NCBI GenBank assembly: GCA_945870985.1
Contig: CAMBUH010000006.1
Span: forward strand, 1 to 35,102
Direction of reading: 5' to 3'
Origin: Chitinophaga pinensis
Lineage (GTDB): Bacteria; Bacteroidota; Bacteroidia; Chitinophagales; Chitinophagaceae
Length of the DNA: 35,102 bases
This document shows positions 1 to 8,692 of this stretch, piece by piece. Positions within the stretch are counted from its first letter, which is position 1. Every line of letters begins with the position of its first letter. The notes under the pieces are model-generated. The model had not been told where the DNA came from. It made no database searches and saw nothing but the letters and a program-made list of their open reading frames with translations. The translations under genes were made by a program, and so were the position numbers.

Positions 1-59
1 AAATTAAGTGTAAAACCACTTATCATACCGAAATAAGCAAGGAATTAGCGCCGAAATAT

Positions 60-67
60 TACTTTTG
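60..67 (+). promoter_or_regulatory. -7 promoter box for tRNA-Arg
   Basis: TACTTTTG matches the Bacteroidota -7 consensus TAnnTTTG exactly and ends 7 nt before the first base of the tRNA. That places transcription start almost at the mature 5' end. No clear TTG/TTTG -33 element is seen at the expected distance. Confidence 0.55.
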
Positions 68-74
68 CACCCCC

Positions 75-146
75 GGCCTCGTAGTACAATGGATAGTATA
101 AGAGTTTCCGAAGCTCCAGATCCAAGTTCGATTCTTGGCGAGGCCA
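75..146 (+). tRNA. tRNA-Arg (anticodon CCG)
   Basis: A complete cloverleaf can be drawn. The acceptor stem is GGCCTCG (75-81) paired with CGAGGCC (139-145), followed by discriminator A146. The D stem is GTAC/GTAT, the anticodon loop TTCCGAA (106-112) holds CCG at 108-110, and the T arm is CCAAG-TTCGATT-CTTGG. The 3' CCA is not encoded as CCA (the sequence reads A-CATA), so it would be added after transcription. The anticodon stem has an A-C mismatch at its top pair and a T-G pair next to the loop, so it is slightly weak. CCG reads the arginine codon CGG. Confidence 0.95.
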
Positions 147-284
147 CATATTACAGCGTGAGAGTGATGATGAGTGTGCTTTATTTGAGGACTTACTATT
201 TTGTTATCACCCATTTTTGAGGTGGTTGATTACTGATTCCCTGCATGCCAGCAAGAATTCCATTCGTGGCCACCACCTGATTTT

Positions 285-1625
285 TTACTGGCTCACAACC
301 AACGCCATTCCCTTTTGCTCCTCATCAAATACCCCCAGCTCATATACCAAATGTCCATTCACTAAAGTATGGGTTACTTGGGTATTAAAAAGCGTTCCCT
401 CCAGTGGCGACCAGCCACATTTGTATAGAATATTTTCTTTACTTACCGTCCACGGTGCATCCATATCTACCAACACTAAATCGGCATAATACCCTTCGCG
501 AATAAATCCTCTTTTCTCAATATGATACAGTATCGCAGGGTTGTGACACATTTTTTCTACAATCTTCTCTAGAGAAATTTTGCCCTGTTTATAAAATTCC
601 AGCATCACATTTAGGGAATGCTGCACCATGGGTGCCCCCGACATGGACTGGAAATAGGGTTGTTGTTTTTCCTCCATGGTATGTGGGGCATGGTCGGTGG
701 TTACCAGATCAATGCGGTCGTCTATCAATGCTTGCAGTAATCCTTCCTTGTCTTTCTGCGTTTTGATAGCTGGATTCCACTTAATAAGCATGCCCAGGCG
801 CTGATAATCTTTATCAGAAAACCAAAGATGGTGCACAGAAACCTCTGTAGTAATTTTTTTCTGCTGGAGTGGGATGTCATTGCGAAACAGATGGGTTTCT
901 GCTTCGGTAGTTAAGTGAAGTATATGCAGCCGGGCTCCATATTCATTCGCCAGTCGAATGGCCCTTTCCGTTGCCTCATAACAGGCCTGTTCGCTTCTAA
1001 TAAGTGGGTGACAGGAGGCAGGAATATTTTCTCCCCATTTCTCCCTGTATAATGCTTCATTGGCTTCAATCAACTGTTCTTTCTCCGAATGGATGGCGAT
1101 AATTGAATGGCAATGGGCGAAAAGCTTTTCCAGCGTTGCGGGGTTATCGGCCAGCAGATTGCCCTTTTTTGTAAAGTAAAGGCCATCGTCTGAAACTGCC
1201 AGCAATCCGGAAGTATCCAACTGAATCACTTCATCAATATTATCGTCGTTCACACCTAGAAAAAATCCATAATTTGCTAATGATTTTTCGGCGGCAATGC
1301 GATACTTCTCCTGTAGAATTTCCAGAGAAAGCACGTTAGGTTTGGTGTTGGGCATATCAATATACGAAGTTACCCCGCCCGCAACCGCAGCCCGACTCTC
1401 CGAATGAATATCGCCCTTGTGGGTAAGTCCGGGATCACGAAAATGTACCTGCCCGTCAATAATTCCCGGCAATAGATATTTGCCTGTGCCATCTATTTCA
1501 ATAGCACCCATAACATTATCAATGGAACCTATTTGATGTATGATAGTATCCCTGATTAGGATATCAGCTACTTTTATTTCCCCTTCGTTTACAAGGGTAC
1601 AATTTTTAATTAGTATGTTTTTCAT
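285..1625 (-). CDS. pyrC: dihydroorotase-like amidohydrolase
   Basis: Cyclic amidohydrolase of 446 aa, best matched to dihydroorotase, the third step of de novo pyrimidine synthesis (carbamoyl aspartate to dihydroorotate) in the cytoplasm. An N-terminal beta-sandwich part (about 1-52) is followed by a TIM barrel with DGQVHFRDPG (57-66), HSEKE (179-183), LHILHLTT (233-240) and TTDHAPH (309-315), ending in the usual GYYADLVLVD segment. The first histidine of the HxH metal motif is Gln59. From memory, some Bacteroidota dihydroorotases share this. The region where related enzymes carry the carboxylated lysine instead reads AVSDDG (143-148), as in Aquifex-type enzymes that use an aspartate. The ATG start at 1625 gives a normal length. 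A paralog with altered chemistry or another cyclic-amide hydrolase is possible. Confidence 0.85.
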   Translation of the reverse strand: MKNILIKNCTLVNEGEIKVADILIRDTIIHQIGSIDNVMGAIEIDGTGKYLLPGIIDGQVHFRDPGLTHKGDIHSESRAAVAGGVTSYIDMPNTKPNVLSLEILQEKYRIAAEKSLANYGFFLGVNDDNIDEVIQLDTSGLLAVSDDGLYFTKKGNLLADNPATLEKLFAHCHSIIAIHSEKEQLIEANEALYREKWGENIPASCHPLIRSEQACYEATERAIRLANEYGARLHILHLTTEAETHLFRNDIPLQQKKITTEVSVHHLWFSDKDYQRLGMLIKWNPAIKTQKDKEGLLQALIDDRIDLVTTDHAPHTMEEKQQPYFQSMSGAPMVQHSLNVMLEFYKQGKISLEKIVEKMCHNPAILYHIEKRGFIREGYYADLVLVDMDAPWTVSKENILYKCGWSPLEGTLFNTQVTHTLVNGHLVYELGVFDEEQKGMALVVSQ

Positions 1626-1663
1626 CAGTTACTTATCTGTTGGATACATGATTGCTGTAAATC

Positions 1664-1671
1664 CAAAATTA
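1664..1671 (-). promoter_or_regulatory. -7 promoter box for pyrC
   Basis: On the minus strand this reads TAATTTTG, an exact TAnnTTTG match. It ends 38 nt before the pyrC start codon and would give a leader of about 33 nt. It lies in the 119-bp gap between pyrC and the upstream propeller gene, so pyrC may have its own promoter. No convincing -33 element was found. Confidence 0.45.
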
Positions 1672-1744
1672 AATGTAAATATCACTTACTAGTTATGCCA
1701 CAGTAGATTTTTGCGCAGCTATGTTAAAAGAATAGAGTAATTCT

Positions 1745-2770
1745 TTACACCCGCTTCAACTTATACGGATACACTTTTCCCGAAGCCCATTGAGCCACAT
1801 AGATATTGTCATCCTCATCAACACAAACATCATGGGGGTGTTTAAAAATCGGATCTGCCTGTGCAAGGGGCTGTAATTTTCCATTTTCATATATCGGTTC
1901 TGTTCCGCCAATATTGGATACTACCCGATTTTTTTCATTCAGAATGGTTACAAAACCGGAATTCTCTTTATCCAGGTTGGGAGATCGTAATACGGCTGCG
2001 TACAAAAAATTTCCCTTGATAACGGGACGACAAACCGCTGCACCGGGTATATGAATAATCTCGAGCAATTTGCCTTCCAGCGAAAATCGTTTAAAGCAGG
2101 CACGGGTTCTATCCGTTATTAATAGGGTAGGGCTTCCCGAACGGCTGTCTAGGGTGATGCCATGGGCATTATCCAGATGATAATCTTCCTTCCCCCGACC
2201 ACCGAAATAGTTTTTCAGTTTACCATTCGCATCGTAATGTAAAATATACTGCGCCCCATATCCATCAGCCACATAAAACTCTCCATTTTCTAATACTGTG
2301 GTTTCGGTAGGTACAAATTCTTCTTTGTTTTTATAAATACCCGCCTCAAGGGGCACATCAATAGTTAATAGCTTCTTGCCTTTATTAGTCGTTTTATATA
2401 CTTGGTGCAACTGCGTATCGGTGATAAATAAAAAATCTTCCCGTCCATTTTTTTGAATCGTTAATCCATGTGCCCCCGGATATTCCGTACCCCAGTAACT
2501 GAGCAATTTGCCCGATTTACTATAGATCAATATATTATTCTTTGTTTCATTCGTGAGCAATACAATTCTGCCCCGGCTATCCTGTACCATTTCGTGACAA
2601 TCATTTACCGGATGTACATTCATATCCAGTTGTCCCCATTTTTCATCTAATCGATAGGTAATATTATTATGCCCAAAAACTTTCCCTTTTTCCCGTGCCA
2701 GACTGTCTTTCAACAACAACAAACCACCTGTTGACACTATACTTTGTTTGATAAATGCTTTCCGTTTCAT
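1745..2770 (-). CDS. exported NHL/six-bladed beta-propeller protein
   Basis: The ORF track begins at a TTG (2779), but the ATG at 2770 is the better start and gives 341 aa. The N-terminus MKRKAFIKQS followed by a short hydrophobic stretch resembles a Tat-like or Sec signal. The rest shows repeated propeller strands of the NHL kind, such as GRIVLLTN, EFYVADGYG, HGITLDSRSG and HDVCVDEDDNIYVAQW, as in the peptidyl-hydroxyglycine alpha-amidating lyase-like and six-bladed propeller families. No catalytic assignment is justified from the sequence alone; such proteins often bind ligands or partners in the periplasm. It starts 39 bp after the DUF3298-like lipoprotein stop, so the two are probably co-transcribed. 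Confidence 0.75.
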   Translation of the reverse strand: MKRKAFIKQSIVSTGGLLLLKDSLAREKGKVFGHNNITYRLDEKWGQLDMNVHPVNDCHEMVQDSRGRIVLLTNETKNNILIYSKSGKLLSYWGTEYPGAHGLTIQKNGREDFLFITDTQLHQVYKTTNKGKKLLTIDVPLEAGIYKNKEEFVPTETTVLENGEFYVADGYGAQYILHYDANGKLKNYFGGRGKEDYHLDNAHGITLDSRSGSPTLLITDRTRACFKRFSLEGKLLEIIHIPGAAVCRPVIKGNFLYAAVLRSPNLDKENSGFVTILNEKNRVVSNIGGTEPIYENGKLQPLAQADPIFKHPHDVCVDEDDNIYVAQWASGKVYPYKLKRV

Positions 2771-2809
2771 AAGAATCAATAGGTTAAAAACTGAATCTGT
2801 ATTTGTACA

Positions 2810-3571
2810 CTATTTCTTAGGTATTCTTTCAAATCCAGCTTGTAAATAGGGTGTTAGTGTTTTCCAGTCCAACAAAATCTCCGGTGTTTGCGAAGAACCC
2901 GGGCCTACCACATACTTTCCAAAAACAAAACCAATCCCTTCATTACGAATTACATAACACTGTAAATTCGAACCAAAGAAAAATGCATCGCATTTGCATT
3001 TGGCTGTATCTAGCGATATTCCATCTTTTTTTAGAAAGTTCAAACCAAAACTTTCATTCAACATAGCTGCACTGAATGTATTCGTGTCGGAAGCAGCTTT
3101 GGCAGCCAGCAATTTGGTTAACTGTAAGTCGTTACCATTCGAAAAATTTAAAATGCCCTGGATATCCATTAATTGGTTATTCCTGAAAGAAAAGCTGGTT
3201 ACTTTTTGATTACCACTCGCACCGCCCGTATTTTCATATTCATTCATCAGATAGCTCACGGTTTGGGAAGAATCAGATTGTACAACTGAATAATTGATCT
3301 GATATTCATTTCGAGGCGCGGTAAGATTTTTCCATTCAAACTTTTTATCACTCAGCTTCAGGTCTACCCATTTTTTCATCACTTCTTCTTTGTCTTGCGG
3401 CTCAGCAGGATAGTTTACTTTAATTAGATAATTAGCAGTTGAATCTACTACCTGCTTACTAACTGGTTTGTCGGCAGCCTCTTGTTTAGACATATTGATA
3501 CAACCCTGCAGGAATAAAAAGACTGCTGAAAAAAGGAAGACGCATAATTTGCGAGTAATGATGTTGCGCAT
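2810..3571 (-). CDS. DUF3298/RsiV-like lipoprotein
   Basis: Lipoprotein of 253 aa. A basic N-terminus and hydrophobic stretch end in the lipobox FLQGC, with Cys24 as the acylated residue. The middle contains YENTGGASGNQKVTSFSF, a pattern typical of the DUF4163/DUF3298 family (PdaC/RsiV-like extracellular domains), and a C-terminal part with a Cys-rich segment (CKCDAFFF, LQCYV). The position in the envelope is clear from the lipobox; the function is not known. Some family members bind peptidoglycan fragments or lysozyme, but nothing here shows that. It is the first gene of a probable two-gene unit with the propeller protein and is divergent from the monooxygenase gene. Confidence 0.75.
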   Translation of the reverse strand: MRNIITRKLCVFLFSAVFLFLQGCINMSKQEAADKPVSKQVVDSTANYLIKVNYPAEPQDKEEVMKKWVDLKLSDKKFEWKNLTAPRNEYQINYSVVQSDSSQTVSYLMNEYENTGGASGNQKVTSFSFRNNQLMDIQGILNFSNGNDLQLTKLLAAKAASDTNTFSAAMLNESFGLNFLKKDGISLDTAKCKCDAFFFGSNLQCYVIRNEGIGFVFGKYVVGPGSSQTPEILLDWKTLTPYLQAGFERIPKK

Positions 3572-3601
3572 ATACTTTGTTTATGGTTAAAGGTGTTTTA
3601 T

Positions 3602-3616
3602 CTGGGATTCACCCAG
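3602..3616. repeat. short inverted repeat in a divergent promoter region
   Basis: CTGGG-ATTCA-CCCAG is a perfect 5-bp inverted repeat with a 5-nt spacer. It lies in the 111-bp region between the divergently transcribed DUF3298-like gene and the monooxygenase gene. It could be an operator, but a repeat this short can occur by chance. Confidence 0.3.
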
Positions 3617-3682
3617 TAGTTTCCTATCAAATATCTTTAATTTGAAAGAATTTTGCTAATTTGTTTATCTCCATTTTACTCT

Positions 3683-4846
3683 ATGGCAACGTATACTACT
3701 GTACCCATCCGAACTGCCGCCCGCAGCTGTGAAGTTGCCTGGTTCGACGATTTATGTGGGGGTGATACCGAATTTTTGGGCGTTCTGGATGAAAGCCGGC
3801 GAAGTAATGCTGCCCATTGCAGTTCAATTGCCCAACTGGCTGATCAACTGGGGTTTAAGAATTTGTTGTTGCCAACCTCCTATATGGTTGGGCAAGAGGG
3901 AATTCCCTTTGCGGCGGCCATGGCTGGAAGTACCCATCAAATGAATTTGCTGCTCGCCATCAGAACCGGAGAAATTCATCCTCCCATGCTGGCAAGGCAT
4001 ATTGCCACCCTCGACCATTTGTTGAAGGGGCGACTCACGATTAATATCATCAATTCTGATTTACCCGGGTTGCGCGAAGATCCTGCGTTCAGATACCAAC
4101 GTTGTGCCGAAGTGATTGAAATTCTGCAACAGGCATGGAGGAAAGACGCCATTCACCATCAAGGGAAAGTATATACCGATTTACAGCTTTCAACCGACCC
4201 CGTAAAGCCCTATCAGCAAAATGGCGGACCGCTGCTCTACTTTGGCGGAACTTCTCCCGGATCACGTGATTTATGTGCCCGCTATTGTGATGTGTTTTTG
4301 ATGTGGCCCGAAACAGAAGAAAGTATCTATGCAACCATGCAGGATATGAGCCAGCGGGCAGCTGCTGAAAACAGGACAATCGATTTTGGATTACGCATAC
4401 ATATTATCGTAAGAGAAACTGAACAGGAAGCCCGTGCACATGCGCGCCACATCATGAGTCGCTTTGATGCGAATACACTCAACCTAAAAACCCGGGCGCA
4501 GGATGCCCAATCGGAGGGAGTAAAGCGACAAGATGCACTCCGAAATGATAAAGCCGATGCCGATGATTTTGTTGAGCCCAATCTCTGGATGGGCATTGGT
4601 CGTGCCCGCAGCGGGTGTGGTGGCGCATTGGTAGGAACCCCTGCCCAAATTGTGGCTAAACTCAATCGATACATGGATATGGGTATTCGTTCCTTTATTC
4701 TATCAGGATATCCGCTGATGGAGGAAGCCCGTTTGGTTGCCGAACATATTTTGCCTCAACTCTCTTTGGCACAACTGAATGTGCTGCAGGGAAGAAAACC
4801 TTCCTCTACTCCCATAACGCCACTCACCACCGCTTCCCTTCGCTAA
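3683..4846 (+). CDS. SsuD-like FMNH2-dependent monooxygenase (LLM class)
   Basis: Bacterial luciferase-like flavin enzyme. The track starts at a TTG (3653); the ATG at 3683 is preferred and gives 387 aa, close to E. coli SsuD. The match to SsuD (alkanesulfonate monooxygenase, which cleaves C-S bonds with FMNH2 and O2) runs the full length: YFGGTSPGS, FLMWPE, GLRIHIIVRET, NLWMGIG, GALVGTP and LSGYPLMEEA. Residues equivalent to SsuD Trp196, Arg226, His228, Arg297 and Tyr331 appear to be kept as Trp208, Arg238, His240, Arg309 and Tyr343. The SsuD Cys54 position appears to be Val. No flavin reductase gene lies nearby, so reduced FMN must come from elsewhere. The symporter gene starts 10 bp downstream, suggesting uptake of the substrate. 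The substrate itself is unknown. Confidence 0.85.
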   Translation: MATYTTVPIRTAARSCEVAWFDDLCGGDTEFLGVLDESRRSNAAHCSSIAQLADQLGFKNLLLPTSYMVGQEGIPFAAAMAGSTHQMNLLLAIRTGEIHPPMLARHIATLDHLLKGRLTINIINSDLPGLREDPAFRYQRCAEVIEILQQAWRKDAIHHQGKVYTDLQLSTDPVKPYQQNGGPLLYFGGTSPGSRDLCARYCDVFLMWPETEESIYATMQDMSQRAAAENRTIDFGLRIHIIVRETEQEARAHARHIMSRFDANTLNLKTRAQDAQSEGVKRQDALRNDKADADDFVEPNLWMGIGRARSGCGGALVGTPAQIVAKLNRYMDMGIRSFILSGYPLMEEARLVAEHILPQLSLAQLNVLQGRKPSSTPITPLTTASLR

Positions 4847-4856
4847 TATTAACTAC

Positions 4857-6677
4857 ATGCTACAATTGCTGGGCTATACTGATTGGTTGGTTTTTGCAGT
4901 TCTAACCCTTTATTTAGTCGGTTCCGGTATCTGGGCAGGCAGAAAAAAGAAAAATGCGGAAGATTACTTTATGGCCGGCAGAACCCTACGCTGGTGGTCG
5001 GTAGCAGGTTCTATTTATGGAGCCAATGTGAGCCTGTCTCAAATTATTGGCATGCTGGGTATTGGCTATTCTATTGGATTCGCGCAAAGTCATTACGAGA
5101 TACTGGCCATCCCCGCTATTATTTTTCTCTGCTATGTATTTATTCCGGTTTACCGACAGCGAGGCGTATTTACCCTATCCGCTTATCTGGAACATCGGTA
5201 TAATTCCGGTGCTAGATTGATTTACAGTATCTGCATCATTGGCATCATACTTATCTTATTAGTGGGTGGTTTATATATTGGCAGTCGCCAACTGGGATTG
5301 TTGTTTACAGTGGGCAACTTCACTTTCTCTTACCTGCAGGGGATTCTCTGTATCGCTGTGATATCCTGTTGCCTGATTTGCTGGGGCGGAATGCAATCGC
5401 TGGTTGTTTCGGAAAATATGATTACTGTTTTGATGGTAACTTCATTGGTAATAGTGGGTTGGCTAACGCTGAGTAGATCAGAAATTGGTGGCTTGTCGGG
5501 CTTACTGCATCTTGATGCTAGTGCAGTGGGGCAACACAAGATGAAATTGTATCTGCCAACTAATCATCCCGACCTTCCCTGGACCGGGGTATTTAGCGGA
5601 CTCTTGGTACTACAGGGATTTTTCTGGACCACCAATCAGTTTGAAGTGCAGCGGGTACTTTCTGCCAAAACCAATCGCGATGCACAACTGGGAGCGATTG
5701 TTGCGGGATTTTTAAAACTTACCATTCCCTTTTTCTCCATTGCTGCAGGAGTGGCTGCTGCTTATCTTTTTAAATATACCTGGCATTTAGAGGGGGTGCA
5801 ACCCGATGATGCATTTCTGGTATTAATGAGTAAAGTGGTTCCGGCAGGATATGGTTTATTTGGTTGGATATTGGCCGGATTAACAGCTGCTATTTTTTCG
5901 AGTATTTATTCTATGCTCAATGCAGCTTCTACTTTATTAACGGTAGATATTTATCAGCAATACTTTCATCGAACTGCTACCGACCGACAATTGGTACTAG
6001 CAGGAAGATGGTTTGTGGTAATATTAACTGCTTTGGCTGCAGTACTTGCATTTGTTACATTCACCCCCACATCGGGCGGCAATTTTTTTCTGGTGCTCTC
6101 TAAAAATAGTTCCTATCTAAAGCCGGGTATTGTTACGGTGTTTTTTATGGGCGTATGTTTTAAAAAAATACATCCCTCCTCGGCAGTGGCTGTATTAATC
6201 ATCTCTCCTTTATTAAGCTGGGCAGTTGAATATAGTTACGATCACTATTTTTCATCCTTCCCCCTCCTGCACAGTTATTTAGGTGAGCATATTAATTTTT
6301 TACACCGGGTAATGATTGTGTTTATTGGATGTATTTTAATTCAATCCATCCTTTCTTATTGGCTAAACAAAAAAAAGCCTGCAAACATTCCGGTAAATGA
6401 TATGGATGTGATGGGTTCAGCAAAAAAAATGGTGCTGCCAATTTCATTTTTTGTTGGCGGACATCTTTTCTTCGGCTGTTTGATATATGCTGGATTTACT
6501 GCTGTTTCCTTAGCCTGGCCGGCAGCACTGTATACTGCAGCGTTATTTGCCGGACTCCGCTATTTTTCACCTCCTGCCAAAACAGAAATACAAAGGCAAC
6601 CCTTTTTGTATTCAACTGATTTTTATACCGCCTTGCTGGCAGGGGTTACTATTTGGATTTTATATTATTTTTCGTAA
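4857..6677 (+). CDS. sodium:solute symporter, SGLT-like (SSS/SLC5 family)
   Basis: Polytopic inner-membrane protein of 606 aa with about 13-14 hydrophobic segments. Family features include the N-terminal NAEDYFMAGR segment, GSIYGANVSLSQIIGMLG, FWTTNQFEVQRVLSAK (as in the sugar-transporting SGLT branch) and GLTAAIFSSIYSMLNAASTLLTVDIY, which resembles the sodium-site region of vSGLT. These favour a sodium-coupled sugar or sugar-like substrate, though specificity cannot be read from sequence. Only 10 bp separate it from the SsuD-like gene and 58 bp from the downstream esterase, so the three probably form one unit. Confidence 0.85.
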   Translation: MLQLLGYTDWLVFAVLTLYLVGSGIWAGRKKKNAEDYFMAGRTLRWWSVAGSIYGANVSLSQIIGMLGIGYSIGFAQSHYEILAIPAIIFLCYVFIPVYRQRGVFTLSAYLEHRYNSGARLIYSICIIGIILILLVGGLYIGSRQLGLLFTVGNFTFSYLQGILCIAVISCCLICWGGMQSLVVSENMITVLMVTSLVIVGWLTLSRSEIGGLSGLLHLDASAVGQHKMKLYLPTNHPDLPWTGVFSGLLVLQGFFWTTNQFEVQRVLSAKTNRDAQLGAIVAGFLKLTIPFFSIAAGVAAAYLFKYTWHLEGVQPDDAFLVLMSKVVPAGYGLFGWILAGLTAAIFSSIYSMLNAASTLLTVDIYQQYFHRTATDRQLVLAGRWFVVILTALAAVLAFVTFTPTSGGNFFLVLSKNSSYLKPGIVTVFFMGVCFKKIHPSSAVAVLIISPLLSWAVEYSYDHYFSSFPLLHSYLGEHINFLHRVMIVFIGCILIQSILSYWLNKKKPANIPVNDMDVMGSAKKMVLPISFFVGGHLFFGCLIYAGFTAVSLAWPAALYTAALFAGLRYFSPPAKTEIQRQPFLYSTDFYTALLAGVTIWILYYFS

Positions 6678-6735
6678 GAGGGGCTGTTTTATGCTAAAAA
6701 CGTATCTTGACAACTGAACACTTTAAAATACCGAC

Positions 6736-8688
6736 ATGACTAAATATGGTTGTTTATTTTTTTTCACCTTGTTGATCTCTTTTGCCGGAAAGGCACAGCT
6801 TCGTTTGCCAGCTATGGTGAGTGATAGCATGATTTTACAAAGAGACAAGCCCGTAAATATTTGGGGCTGGTGGAATGGAGCCGGACCGGTAACGGTTAGC
6901 TTTAATGGAAAAGAATATAGAGCCATGGCAGATGCACAACAACGTTGGCAATTACAACTGCCCGCAACCCCTGCGGGAGGCCCGTATACACTAACCATTC
7001 AGGCAGGTAAGGAAACCAAAACCATTCGTGAAATTTTAATGGGAGATGTGTGGCTTTGTTCCGGACAGTCGAACATGGAATTTATCATGGGTAAGTTGAC
7101 AGAAAAATATCCGGATGAAATTGCTGCTTCCAATAATCCCATGATTCGGGAATTTCAGGTAACGCAGCAATATGCTTTACATCCCAACCAAGTACTAAAT
7201 GGAAAGTGGCGAGTAGCTAATCAGGCTAATATTGGCAATTTTTCGGCGGTTGCTTATTTTATGGTAAAGGCTTTGTATGAAAAATATAAAGTACCTATGG
7301 CAGTTATCAAGAGTACTTGGGGCGGAACCCCAGCTGAATCTTGGATTAGTGAAGAGGGCTTGCGCGATTTTTCTGGTTATCTCGAGCGCTATCATTATTA
7401 TCAGGATTCAGTAAACATGAAAGCAGCTATAAATCGGGAACGAACGGTAACCAATCAATGGCAAAAAAACGCAAAGGAAGGCGATAAGGGTAGGCTGCTA
7501 GAAAATAATTGGAAAATGAACGATTTCCCAACTAGTAGTATCGGTAGCATGCAGGTACCGGGGTTTTGGGAAAAATATGGATTAAAAGATGCGGATGGCG
7601 TAGTATGGTGTAAGAAGAAAATTACTGTAACTGCACTACAGGCAAGTGCAGATGCCTGGTTAGAATTGGGTATGATTGATGATGCGGATTCTACTTTTGT
7701 TAATGGGGTGTTGGTAGGGTATAGCACCAACCGTTATGTGGCTAGGAAATATAAAGTACCCGCAGGTATTTTAAAGGAGGGTAACAACACGATTACTGTG
7801 CGTATTGTAGATACCGATGGGAATGGGGGATTTATTGCTGAAAAAAAATATCGGTTGCTCTGGAAAGATAGTGAGGTAAGTTTGGCCGGAAACTGGGAGT
7901 ATGCCGCGGGTAACCTGGTAGCACCCTTACCCGTTGCCAGTTTTATTAAAATGTCTACGCAGCCTATTACTTTGTTTAATGCCATGATACATCCTTTAAT
8001 TCCTTATACCATCAAAGGCGCAGCTTGGTATCAGGGAGAATCCAATGGGGGAAGGGCGGGTGATTACCGGCAACTTTTAACTGCCCTTATTAAGGATTGG
8101 CGCGGGCGTTGGCAGCAGGGAGATTTTCCTTTTCTAATTGTGCAACTTGCCAATTATATGGAAATAGTAAAAGAGCCAGGAGAAAGTGGCTGGGCGAATC
8201 TTCGCGAAGCACAGCAGCAGGTAACAAAGGATTTGCCCAATGTAGGTTTGGCAGTAACCATTGATATAGGAGAAGCCTACGATGTGCATCCACTGAATAA
8301 AAAAGAAGTGGGAGAACGCCTTTCACTGGCAGCAAGAAAATTAGCCTATAACGACAAAAAATTGGTTTACTCCGGTCCGGAATTATTGTCTTATGTAAAA
8401 AAGGGAAAAGCAATTGAGTTAACTTTTCAACAGGTTGGATCGGGATTGATGGCCATGGGAGATAAGCCACTAGAGCAATTTGCGATTGCAGGGGCCGATA
8501 AAAAATTTGTTTGGGCTACCGCTAAGATAATCGGTAAAAATAAAGTACGAGTAGAAAGCGATGCAATATCAGAACCCATAGCAGTTCGCTATGCATGGGC
8601 CAATAATCCCAAAGGATGTAATCTTTATAACAAGGAAGGAATACCGGCTTCCCCTTTTCGAACAGACGATTGGGTAAAGAAACCGTAA
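6736..8688 (+). CDS. sialate O-acetylesterase-like SGNH hydrolase
   Basis: Exported enzyme of 650 aa with a signal peptide (LFFFTLLISFAGKAQ). The SASA/SGNH esterase domain carries the nucleophile motif SGQSNM (Ser112), the block AAWYQGESNGG around residue 430 and the D-x-H element DVHP near 516-519, the expected catalytic Asp/His. Between these is a beta-sandwich like the jelly-roll of glycosidases (WLELGMIDDADSTFVNG, about 310-375), typical of sialate O-acetylesterases. Known relatives remove acetyl esters from sialic acids or from plant polysaccharides such as xylan. Which substrate applies here is open. It follows the SGLT-like symporter on the same strand, consistent with deacylating a carbohydrate in the periplasm. 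Its stop is 4 bp from the convergent MarC gene. Confidence 0.85.
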   Translation: MTKYGCLFFFTLLISFAGKAQLRLPAMVSDSMILQRDKPVNIWGWWNGAGPVTVSFNGKEYRAMADAQQRWQLQLPATPAGGPYTLTIQAGKETKTIREILMGDVWLCSGQSNMEFIMGKLTEKYPDEIAASNNPMIREFQVTQQYALHPNQVLNGKWRVANQANIGNFSAVAYFMVKALYEKYKVPMAVIKSTWGGTPAESWISEEGLRDFSGYLERYHYYQDSVNMKAAINRERTVTNQWQKNAKEGDKGRLLENNWKMNDFPTSSIGSMQVPGFWEKYGLKDADGVVWCKKKITVTALQASADAWLELGMIDDADSTFVNGVLVGYSTNRYVARKYKVPAGILKEGNNTITVRIVDTDGNGGFIAEKKYRLLWKDSEVSLAGNWEYAAGNLVAPLPVASFIKMSTQPITLFNAMIHPLIPYTIKGAAWYQGESNGGRAGDYRQLLTALIKDWRGRWQQGDFPFLIVQLANYMEIVKEPGESGWANLREAQQQVTKDLPNVGLAVTIDIGEAYDVHPLNKKEVGERLSLAARKLAYNDKKLVYSGPELLSYVKKGKAIELTFQQVGSGLMAMGDKPLEQFAIAGADKKFVWATAKIIGKNKVRVESDAISEPIAVRYAWANNPKGCNLYNKEGIPASPFRTDDWVKKP

Positions 8689-8692
8689 ATCA

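Noticed and set aside
266-273. GTGGCCAC palindrome near the pyrC stop
   Set aside because: An 8-bp palindrome followed by a short T run, but the stem has no loop and no clear terminator forms.
217-489. 90-aa plus-strand ORF after the tRNA
   Set aside because: Most of it is antisense to pyrC; I see no real coding signal in 147-284.
3657-3663. TAATTTG before the monooxygenase start
   Set aside because: One base shorter than TAnnTTTG, and no -33 element at the right distance, so not listed as a promoter.
8090-8470. 126-aa minus-strand ORF
   Set aside because: Lies fully inside the esterase gene on the opposite strand with no family features.
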